A DNA stretch of 43,135 bases from Lachnospiraceae bacterium (GTDB lineage: Bacteria > Bacillota > Clostridia > Lachnospirales > Lachnospiraceae). Below the pieces are notes generated by a model. That model was not told the origin of the DNA. It worked only from the letters and a program-made list of their open reading frames with translations, and ran no database searches. Below, piece by piece: positions 25,739-35,700 of this stretch. The first letter of the stretch is position 1. The number at the start of each line of letters is the position of its first letter. The translations under genes and the position numbers were made by a program. Location of the stretch: positions 1 to 43,135 of the forward strand of contig JAFRNR010000026.1 in assembly GCA_017430085.1 (NCBI GenBank), in the 5' to 3' direction.

Positions 25739-26986
25739 ATGAGCAGTACCGATGAGAAAACCCGGGGCGGCTTTATGCAGCGCCCCCTGTCGATCCGCAT
25801 AAAAAAGATCCTGACCGTCCTGCTGGCGGCGGCCACGCTGGCGCTGATCGCGCTGTCCGTGACCCGCATCCTGCAGAAAACCGAGGTGACGGAGCAGTTT
25901 CCGGCGCATTTCGTGCGCGTGACGGAGGCCGGGGAGGAAGAATACGAGGACGAGACCGTCTGCCCGGTGGAGTATGAGACCGAAGACGGCGCATACACCT
26001 GCGTCGTGAACTATACATTCGAGGAATGGGAGGCCCTGCCGACCGGTCATGAGATCGACGGTTTCGTTTACCGCCTGTCGGACGGCCGCGCGCTGGGCTT
26101 TGATCACGTGGCGTCGGAAGCGGAGATCCGGGCTGCCGTGCGCGACCTGAACACGGACGCGAACCGCAGCACGCTCAGCATCGCGCTGGCGCTGGGACTC
26201 ATGGCGGTCAGCTTCCTGCTGATGGTGCTGTGGGGGCATTTCTTCACGGATTACGAGCAGATCTGGTTCCTGAGCATCATGGTGCTGGCCGGCGTGATCT
26301 CGATCCTGGTGCCGGAAGAAGACGTGAACGGCGTCAAGGGCGTGTACATCATGGCGATGTACCTGCTGGATACGTTCCTGAACATCCTCTGCGAGCTGCT
26401 GATCGCCAAGCAGAGCAAGTGGAATTTCATCGTATCGGTGTTCGTGGAGATCACGGAGATCGTGATCTGCATCGTGCTGGCGTACCGTTTCGCGACGCTG
26501 GCGACGACGCTGTTCTTCTGGCTGCCGATCGATATCATCAGTTTTATCAACTGGCACAAGCATCCGGACCGGCAGGAGGAGGAACTGACGCGGGTGCGGA
26601 AGCTGTCCGGGAAGACGCGGGCGCTGATCCTGACGGCGATCGCGGTCTGGACCGTCGTAGTGGGATATTTCCTGTCCGGGCTGAGCATCCGGACCGACCT
26701 GTTCGGCGGCAACGCGACGGTCGAGACGCTGGTGGCGTATCTGGATGCCTGCGTGTCCGCGGTCGCGGTCGTGAACGGCGTGCTGATCTTCCTGCGCTAT
26801 CAGGAGCAGTGGATCGCCTGGATGGTGGACGCGGTGCTGGAAGGCGTCATCAACATCCTGTCCGGCCAGTACGTCCTGCTCGTGCTGAAGGCCGGCTATA
26901 TCACGAACTCGACGTACGGCTATGTCAAGTGGCGGAAATACATCCGGACGCACGAGAAAGAAGAGCAGAATCTGCTGTCGCTGTAA
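25739..26986 (+). CDS. PnuC-like nicotinamide riboside/NMN transporter with N-terminal extracytoplasmic domain
   Basis: The protein has 415 residues. A first membrane helix (about 22-45) leads to an acidic extracytoplasmic domain (about 47-145; KTEVTEQFPAHFVRVTEAG.., VNYTFEEWEAL). After a second helix (about 147-168), the C-terminal part carries membrane helices with PnuC features: the WNFIVSVFVEITEIVICIVL block, FFWLPIDIISFINWHKH, and the terminal YQEQWIAWMVDAVLEGVINI / GYVKWRKY region. PnuC proteins import vitamin B3 derivatives by facilitated diffusion. The extra N-terminal domain is unusual. No NAD-biosynthesis gene or riboswitch is visible nearby, so the substrate is uncertain. It starts 15 bp after the DUF4446 gene. 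Confidence 0.75.
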   Translation: MSSTDEKTRGGFMQRPLSIRIKKILTVLLAAATLALIALSVTRILQKTEVTEQFPAHFVRVTEAGEEEYEDETVCPVEYETEDGAYTCVVNYTFEEWEALPTGHEIDGFVYRLSDGRALGFDHVASEAEIRAAVRDLNTDANRSTLSIALALGLMAVSFLLMVLWGHFFTDYEQIWFLSIMVLAGVISILVPEEDVNGVKGVYIMAMYLLDTFLNILCELLIAKQSKWNFIVSVFVEITEIVICIVLAYRFATLATTLFFWLPIDIISFINWHKHPDRQEEELTRVRKLSGKTRALILTAIAVWTVVVGYFLSGLSIRTDLFGGNATVETLVAYLDACVSAVAVVNGVLIFLRYQEQWIAWMVDAVLEGVINILSGQYVLLVLKAGYITNSTYGYVKWRKYIRTHEKEEQNLLSL

Positions 26987-27004
26987 GGAAAATAAGGCCA
27001 ACAG

Positions 27005-27056
27005 GGGACAGTCCCCGAATGGCATAAACAGGGCCGAAAGGGGACTGTCCCCGGGA
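27005..27056. repeat. Paired GGGGAC palindromes after the pnuC-like gene
   Basis: Two 13-bp units, GGGGACAGTCCCC and GGGGACTGTCCCC, are reverse complements of each other and are separated by about 26 bp. They are short palindromes themselves and can also pair into one long hairpin. The intervening CCCCGAATGGC recurs at about 36783-36793. They probably end the parB-side transcription unit and mark the left edge of the accessory island. Confidence 0.6.
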
Positions 27057-27139
27057 GTCACTTCATAAGGAAGTTGCTCCCGGGACCTCTTTTGTATTTG
27101 AATTGATCGTTGTTTGTTGTTCTATCGGCGTGATCGGAA

Positions 27140-27162
27140 CGGTCACGCCGTTTCTGCGTTCT
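27140..27162. repeat. Hairpin just downstream of the recombinase gene
   Basis: A stem GGCGTGA / TCACGCC, with the loop TCGGAACGG, lies about 10-30 bp past the recombinase stop on the minus strand. There is no good U-run for that direction. It could be a weak terminator or an end feature of the mobile element. Confidence 0.4.
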
Positions 27163-27172
27163 TTTGCTGCTG

Positions 27173-28837
<1,665 letters not shown>

Positions 28838-28878
28838 TCACAGCCAGATATGATCGTCTTGCAGGTAAGACGATCATA

Positions 28879-29166
28879 TCATATCTGCCGTCCCCCTTCA
28901 ATTCCTTCCGGGGAAGGTTTTGAAAGGATCCGCTCCACCTTTTCGGGGATGTTCTCCCCGGCATCCGGGTCGAAGAGCGACCGTACGATATAGACCGTGC
29001 CATCAATCTCCCGGACGAATTCCACGGGCGGCGAGTACGCTGTCCGCTTGAACCAGGCGATCCGTTCCTCTTTAGTCATGGCGGCCAGAAGCTCTGTGAT
29101 CTCCTGAAGCAGCTGTTTTATTTCCAGACGGTCCTGCATACCGTCAGCGTCATTTGTCTTTTCCAT
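28879..29166 (-). CDS. TnpW-like transposon-encoded protein
   Basis: The 95-residue protein starts at 29166 behind GGAGGAAAGGAG. The first half is helical and acidic (EIKQLLQEITELLAAMTKEER, about 16-36). The second half, FVREIDGTVYIVRSLFDPDA..ENIPEKVERIL (about 54-83), resembles the short TnpW family found in Tn4451-type and related clostridial elements. It lies 56 bp upstream of the serine recombinase on the same strand. Its function is not known; the pairing supports a mobile-element origin for this block. Confidence 0.7.
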   Translation of the reverse strand: MEKTNDADGMQDRLEIKQLLQEITELLAAMTKEERIAWFKRTAYSPPVEFVREIDGTVYIVRSLFDPDAGENIPEKVERILSKPSPEGIEGGRQI

Positions 29167-29186
29167 CTGTTCTCCTTTCCTCCTCC

Positions 29187-29276
29187 GGGGCTCAGGGCAG
29201 TCCCTGACAAGTGCGTTCGTGCCGGCATTGCAGGCAATGTCCGTACGAAGGCGTTGCTTGTTGGGACAATGCCAAG
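29187..29276 (-). repeat. Structured inverted element, left copy (leader of the recombinase operon)
   Basis: Read on the minus strand, this 90-nt element starts CTTGGCATTGTCCCAACA and ends ACTTGTCAGGGACTGCCC, then TGAG. It can fold as one long interrupted hairpin: GGCA (29273-29270) with UGCC (29199-29196), GUCCC (29267-29263) with GGGAC (29204-29200), and ACAAG (29261-29257) with CUUGU (29211-29207). Inside is a further hairpin, 29250-29217 (UUCGU..ACGAA). It lies in the predicted 5' leader of the TnpW-recombinase transcript and ends about 20 nt before the TnpW start. A diverged copy lies in inverted orientation at 29455-29537. Confidence 0.7.
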
Positions 29277-29349
29277 TAACTCATCCTGATTGGTCGGAGC
29301 AGTACTATCCCTGTGAAGGATGGCCTGTAAGTCAATGCGTAGGAAGATA

Positions 29350-29378
29350 AATATAGAACAAATGTTCGTTTTCGTCAA
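29350..29378 (-). promoter_or_regulatory. SOS-type promoter of the TnpW-recombinase operon
   Basis: On the minus strand TTGACG (29378-29373), a 17-bp spacer and TATATT (29355-29350) form a near-consensus promoter. The spacer ends with GAACAAATGTTC (29356-29367), which with its flanks matches 13 of 14 positions of the Bacillus-type LexA box CGAACRNRYGTTYG. LexA bound there would cover the -10, so DNA damage would be expected to switch on the recombinase. Confidence 0.75.
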
Positions 29379-29384
29379 GAGACT

Positions 29385-29428
29385 GGAGCTGATCTCCTGA
29401 TGTCGGAGATGCCGGAGCTCGGTTTTTT
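29385..29428 (+). terminator. Orphan rho-independent terminator
   Basis: A two-part stem, GAGCT/AGCTC outside and ATCTCC/GGAGAT inside (29387-29420), is followed by GG and six T (29423-29428). It would stop rightward transcription, but no rightward gene lies upstream. It sits inside the segment flanked by inverted repeats. Confidence 0.65.
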
Positions 29429-29454
29429 ATGAATTAATAGACAGGCTCGCAGGG

Positions 29455-29537
29455 CTTGGTATTGTCCCAACAGGCAACGTAAGTGTACGACTCCCGCCGT
29501 CCGCTCACCACTTGTCATGGGCCTTGCCCCTGAGACC
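29455..29537 (+). repeat. Structured inverted element, right copy (leader side of the RHS gene)
   Basis: Read on the plus strand this copy starts CTTGGTATTGTCCCAACA, keeps GCAACG and GTACG, and ends ACTTGTCATGGGCCTTGCCC, then CTGAG. The same fold is possible with changes tolerated by G-U pairs: GGUA (29458-29461) with UGCC (29525-29528), CCCA (29466-29469) with UGGG (29518-29521), and ACAGG (29470-29474) with CUUGU (29511-29515). The internal loop sequence differs from the left copy. It lies about 190 bp before the RHS start. Confidence 0.65.
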
Positions 29538-29723
29538 CTGCCACGCTCCTGTGATATAAGTTGTGCCTGATGCATGAGCTTACATGACATAACAGCCATA
29601 CTCTAAAAGCATCGTTCCGCGATGCTTAAAGCGGTTCACGGCTATTTACTTATCACCGGGCTTATGCTACTCTATGGGTGATTGGAAATCGAAAATCCAT
29701 ACCCTTGTAAAGGACAAGAAGAA
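29538..29723 (+). other. Untranslated leader region before the RHS gene
   Basis: No gene is visible. A perfect hairpin AAGCATCG-TTCCG-CGATGCTT occupies 29607-29627 without a U-run. No consensus promoter for the RHS gene is found here; the best -10-like tracts are weak and lack a partner -35. AAAGGACAAG serves as the ribosome-binding site for the ATG at 29724. Confidence 0.5.
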
Positions 29724-32700
29724 ATGAAGAAAATCTGGGCGAAACTATTATCCTTATTTCTGTGTCTTGTACTGTTACTGAACCTGCTGGAGCCTGCCGC
29801 CCATGCGGAAGGCGCCGGGGGCGGCGACCCCTCCTCCCAGGAACTCATAACAGAAGATCCCGGTGAATCAAACCTGTATGATCCCGAAGTGGAGGAGATC
29901 CTTGATGACTCCGACCTTGTCGGATCTCCCGAAGCCATAGAACTGGACCTGGAGAACCCGTACGAAGGCGTTTTTGACCAGACTGCTCCCGAGATAAGCG
30001 ACGAAACCATTCTTTCCGAAGAAACCGACCGCCGCGAGGAGAGCGTAAGGCACGTGCGCCTTTCCAACGGCTCGCTTGCCGCTTTGCAATATACTTACCC
30101 CATCTTTGAGAAAAATGCGCAAGATGAATGGGTAGAAATCGACAACCGCCTCCAAACCGTGAAAAACGAAGACGGCAGCGAATCCTATCATACGGACCGG
30201 CAGGGTTTCTCCGTTGATTTCCTAAAAGAACCGCAGACCGGTCAACTATTGCAGATCGCTTTCCCGGAAGGAGAACTCAGCTGGAGCCTTGCGGTCCCGG
30301 CGGAGAGGACCTCTTCCGTCAACAGTACCTACACGCCGCTCCCGGACGAAAATGAAACCAGCCTTCTGAACAATAAAAGTGTCAGCGGCCTGCTGGAATA
30401 CACAAATGTTCTTCCTTACACCCGCCTGCGTTATCAGCTGACAGGCTATGACATCAAGGAAGACCTGATACTTGACAGCCCGGAAGCCGTAACGGAAGAA
30501 GGCGTATTCCGCTTTGTTCTGGATCCCGGTCCGTTTACCATCCGACAGGCGGACGAACAGACGCTGGAAGTCCTGGACCCGGAAGAGAGCCCCCGGGTCT
30601 CCATCTGTGCGCCTATGATGCGCGACGCCGCCGGCCAAATCAGTTTCGGCCTGCAGCTGACCCTGGAAGAAGCTGAGGAAAACACAACACGCCGCACCGT
30701 TCTTCTGACAGCCGATGAAGAGTGGCTTAATGCAGAAGAGCGCGTCTATCCAGTCACCATCGATCCGACGGTCCAGGTCATTTATGACGGTTACAATCAG
30801 CTGGACACCGTAACCGTCTGGTCCGCCAGTCCGAACAATCATTCAGAGGGATTCTTTGCCGTCGGAAGCAGCGGCGCCTATGGAAACATGCGGACGCTGG
30901 TGAAGGCCCGCAGCCTGCCCACATTGAAATCCAGTGATGCGGTGATTGCGGCGTCTTTCAGCGGAACGACCTGCCAATATAATTACTACGGGCTCTCCCA
31001 TCGTGGTTCTATTTACATCAATCTTTATGCGATGAGTGAAGAAGTAGCCCTCGAAAATATCACCTGGAATAACACGCAGAATGCTTATGATGAGACCGTA
31101 ATCGACCGGCAGGAGATTACCGGGAGTGAATTTGAAAACGAGCAGACTCTCCGCCTGAGTTGGGATATTACCAGATTAGTCAAAGACTGGTATAATAATG
31201 AAAGTAATCACGGCTTCCTGCTGATCTCGGAAAACGAATCGGATCCTTCCCGTATTCGGAATGTTGAATTCTATGCGGAAGCTGATCATGCGGGTGCACC
31301 GGCTTCCGTCCGGCCCGCCCTGACGGTGACTTACCTCAACCAGGAAGGTCTGGAACCCTATCTTTCCACCCACGGCAGCGGTTCCGCCACCATGGGCAGC
31401 CTGCAGGTGGGCGACTTCAACGGAAACCTGGTCTACACCTATACGGACGTCTCCATGGACGGGGCCTATATGCCTGTCACGCTGGCCCACGTCTTCAACT
31501 TCAGCAGACGTACCGCCTCCGCCGTAGTGGGCGGCGGCGCTTACTTTGGCAAAGGCATGCGGCTGAACCTCTCCATGAAAGTGACAGACAGTTCCGTATC
31601 CGGTTATCCTTATTGCCTGACAGACGCGGACGGCACTATCCACTACTTCAGTCTCAAGAGCGGAACCCTGGGTGCCGCCGGTTCCGTTTATGAAAAAGAG
31701 TTCGAAAGCACGACCCTTCTGACAAAAACCGGCAGCGGTTTTACCCTGGATACCGGCGGCACGCTGATCTACTACTTCAATACAGACGGTTTTTTAAAGA
31801 GCATCAAGGACATCACCAACAACAAATCCCAGACCCTGACCTATACCGACGGTCTGCTGACGCAGGTGAAGGACGGCGCGAACCGGACTGTCACCCTGGC
31901 TTACAACAGTTCCGGCTACCTGACCTCCGTCACGGATCCCGCAGGCCGCAGCACGAGCTATACTTATACAGACGGGCAGTTGACAAAGATCACCCGTCCG
32001 GATAACACTCATATCGACCTGGAGTACAGCGGAACCTGGCTGGTCAAAGTCAGGGATATAGACGGCACTTCCATCGGGATCAGTTACTGGAGCAGATCTC
32101 CTTACCGCGTCAAACGCCTCCAGGAATACGGCGCGGACGGCAGTGAAGGCGGCCGCCTGATCTGGACCTATACCTCCGGCGGGACGAAAGTATCCGACCG
32201 GGAGGGCCGCAGCGAGACCATGCTGTTTGACAATGCCGGCCACACGGTCTGTGTACGGGACGGCGAAGGAAATGCGGTGTTCGGCAAGTATTCCGACACG
32301 GACGATGACTGCAGGAACTCCCTGCTGTATGCTTCCGGCATGCAGGGCAGCGTGACTAACTACCTGAAGAACCACAGCTTTGAAAGCAGTCTGAGCGGTA
32401 CCTGGAGTGCCTATAACTCGTACACGGAAGGCAGTTTTACCTCCAATACGGAACTGCCCCGGGAAGGGAACAAGAGCCTGAAGATCACCAGTACCGGAAC
32501 GGCATCCAGTTACGGCGTTTATCAGAGCATAACTGTCCCGGACGCACCGGGAAAAACGCTGACCTTCTCCGCCTGGGTGAACTTAAGCAACTATGTGCCG
32601 GACAGTACCCACGGCTTCCACCTGAACATCCGCTACCAGAACGCCTCCGGGGACTGGGTGAGCAATCTGAGCAGTATCATCCCGGCAGCAGACGGCTGGC

Positions 32701-35700
32701 AGCGTCAGAGCTGGACCGTTAAGATCCCGGAGGATGCATCCTCCGACAACATCCGGGTCGTCTTCCAGTTCTACCGCCAGACCGGCACCTGCTATGTCGA
32801 TAAAGCGCAATTGGAAACCGGCGCCGTTTCTAACCGCTACAACTTACTGGAAAACGGTCATTTCCGAGAAGGTACCGGCAGCACCTCCGTAAGCGGCTGG
32901 ACCCGCGTGGATTTGGACAGCACGGATAAGACTGCCGAAGGGCGCGTTGGCAGCGGCTGCAGTATCACCGGCGTATCCGCCAAGGACAAACGCCTGACAC
33001 AGACCGTCGCTATTGCTGACGGCCGGGAAGGCGACAATTACGTTTTCTCAGCCTGGGCGAAAGCAGAAGCTGTTCCCGCAAAGGACCTGCTTCGAAACAC
33101 TTACCGGGATTTTGCCGTCCGCATCGTCTTCATCAGGAGCAACGGGACTACGGAAGAAGACCTGCAGCGATTTGAAGCAAAAACCGCGGACTGGCAATAC
33201 CTGTCCGGGTCAGTCGTGGCGCCGTGCGATTATGTAAGCATCCGCTTCGAACTGCTGTACCAGAAGCAGAAGAATACCGTCATCTTTGATGATGCCTGCC
33301 TGTACCGGGAGCGTTTCGGCGACCTGATGACCTATGATGACGAAGGCCGTTTAGAGACTGTCACGGACCAGAACGGAAAGGTGATCCGTTACACCTACGT
33401 GACTGACGGCCGTCCTGAAATCTCCCAGGTGAAGTATCCTGACGGAACGACAACGAATTATACCTACGATAATACCACCCGCCGCCTCCTGACCGCCACG
33501 GACACCAGCGGGAAAACAGTGAATTACAGTTACGATTCCAACGGCAACGCCAAAGAAGCCAGGACGACCATAGACGGCGTTTCCCTGAGCTCCGGCATCA
33601 CGACCTATACCGGCAGTTATGTGAGCAGCGTGAAGGATCCTTTCGGGAAAACGACCGCGTACAGTTACGACCAGAACAAAGGCCTGCTGAACACCCTGAC
33701 CAATGCCAAAAGTGTCGCGACCAACTATACTTACAACATTTACAATGATTATCTGACCAAGGTCCAGACGGGCAGCAGCAAGGTCACATATACTTACGAC
33801 AGCGGCCGTCTGTCGACCCTGACCCATAACACAGCCACTTCCACTTCCGGGAACGTGGTCTACGGCCTCACGTATAATACCTTCGGCACCCGGACCGGCG
33901 TCAGTGTGGGGACGCAGGATCTGGTGACATATACCTATAAAGCACACAACGGCGACCTGAGCAAGACCACCTACGGCAACGGCCAGACTTCACAACCCGG
34001 TTATGATTCTCTTGGCAGAGTCACTTCCATGAAGTATAATGGAACCACAACATACCGGTATTACTACGGCACCACCGGACGGGTAGGCCTGGAAGAGGAT
34101 GTCGTGGCGGGAACCAACAGACGCTTCAGTTACGACCAGGGCGGCCGCCTGACCGCACAGGCTTCCAGTGACGGCGAGACCCATAAGTACAGCTACAACA
34201 GCAAGGGCGAACTGTCCGGCAGCAGCTACGTCACCCCGCAAAGCGGCACGGTCAAAACCGTTTACACCTACGGGAACTACAACGACAGCGGCGAGCGCCT
34301 GCTGAAGAAACTGACCATCCACAGCAGCCGGGTCGTCATAGATTATGACTATGACAGCTTTTACCGGGCGGGCAATACGATTACTCTTTCTTCCGGAGCT
34401 ACGTTGGCAACTACCTACGAGTTCCGCCCCGGAAGCGGCACCGATACCACCAGCGTCATGCCTGAGTCCCAGACCCAGGTCATGAAAGACATGAACGGGA
34501 CGCAGACGGATTCCCTTACCACCGGCTACACCTATGACGCCCTGGGCAACATCAGGACGGTAAGGGAGGGCGGTTACCTGAAACTGAAATACTACTACGA
34601 CGACCTAAACCAACTGATCAGGGAGGACAATAAATACCTAAACAAAACCATAACTTACAGCTACGACCTGGGAGGCAACCTGACATCTGTTACGGAATAC
34701 ACCTACCAAACCGGGGAGACGATCTCCGGCACCGGAACCACTGTCGGCAGTTACACCTACGGGGACAGCAACTGGAAGGACAAGCTGACTTCCTACAACA
34801 GTCATACCATCACCTACGATGCCATCGGCAACCCGCTGCAATATCATAACGGCTACACTTTCACCTGGCAGAGAGGCCGCCAGCTGGCAGCCGCCAACAA
34901 CGGCACGAACAGCATCAGTTACACCTACAATTCAGACGGGATCCGTACTGCCAAAACAGTGAACGGGACCACTACGAACTACGTGCTCGAAGGGACGAAG
35001 GTCGTTTTTGAGAGTGATGGAACAGACAATATCTGGTATTACTACAATGCGTCCGGTGCCCCCGTGGGTTTCCGGATGAATACAGGAAATACCAACACCT
35101 TGTTCGTGTACCGCAAGAATCTCCAGGGCGACATCACCGGCATTTACGTAGGCTACACCGGCGAAATGATGGTGAGCTATAAGTATGACGCCTGGGGAAA
35201 AGTGACAGCCACCAACGAAGCCGGCAGCTCCCTCGGAATGACGCTGATCAACAGAAACCCCTATCTGTATCGTGGCTACCGCTATGACCGGGAGACGGGG
35301 CTGTATTATCTGAACAGCAGGTATTATGATCCGGAGACGGGAAGGTTCATTAATGCGGATGGATTCATATCTACAGGGCAAGGCGTTCTTAGCAGTAACA
35401 TATTTATGTATTGTTTAAATAATGCTTCTTCTAGAATTGATACCGATGGAAGAAGTGCAAGTGACACATGTTGCGTTGAAGAAGCAGATATGGGGGGCTG
35501 GAGATATAATTATGGTGGTGGGTATGTTTATTATCCGGAAATGCACATCACTAAGTATTTTGGATTTGGTGCTCTGTTATCAAATATTTTTGCTCCTCAA
35601 CCCGCCGAAGTTGATACAGTTGTTGAGGTATCAATAGATGAATCAAAATCCACACAAAACAATTCCAACGATAAAAAGAGAACATCTGCGAATCAAATGC

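Larger units (their letters stand above)
29277..29454. other. Segment between the inverted elements (possible invertible switch)
   Basis: This 178-bp non-coding, AT-richer segment is bounded by the 25-bp imperfect inverted repeats at 29252-29276 and 29455-29479, which differ at two positions. It contains a promoter firing left with an SOS-like box (29350-29378) and a terminator for rightward transcription (29385-29428). Placed between a serine recombinase operon and an RHS gene, it has the parts of an invertible on/off switch, but inversion is only inferred. Confidence 0.45.

Noticed and set aside
25193-27061. 622-codon open frame opposite DUF4446 and the PnuC-like gene
   Set aside because: Its Gln/His/Arg-rich composition and complete overlap with two recognisable genes mark it as a shadow.
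27140-27172. Terminator for the recombinase gene
   Set aside because: The hairpin is good but no U-run follows on the minus strand, so it is listed only as a repeat/hairpin.
29118-29378. Short ORF in the leader of the recombinase operon, minus strand
   Set aside because: It overlaps the SOS-like promoter and the structured element and the start of the TnpW gene in another frame, and it has no plausible ribosome-binding site.
29538-29723. Possible riboswitch (for example cyclic-di-GMP) before the RHS gene
   Set aside because: I could not match conserved core nucleotides of any riboswitch I know; only a simple hairpin is evident.
33320-35200. Possible CRISPR or tandem repeats in the RHS gene
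   Set aside because: The repeats are degenerate coding YD repeats of variable spacing, not identical repeats with unique spacers.
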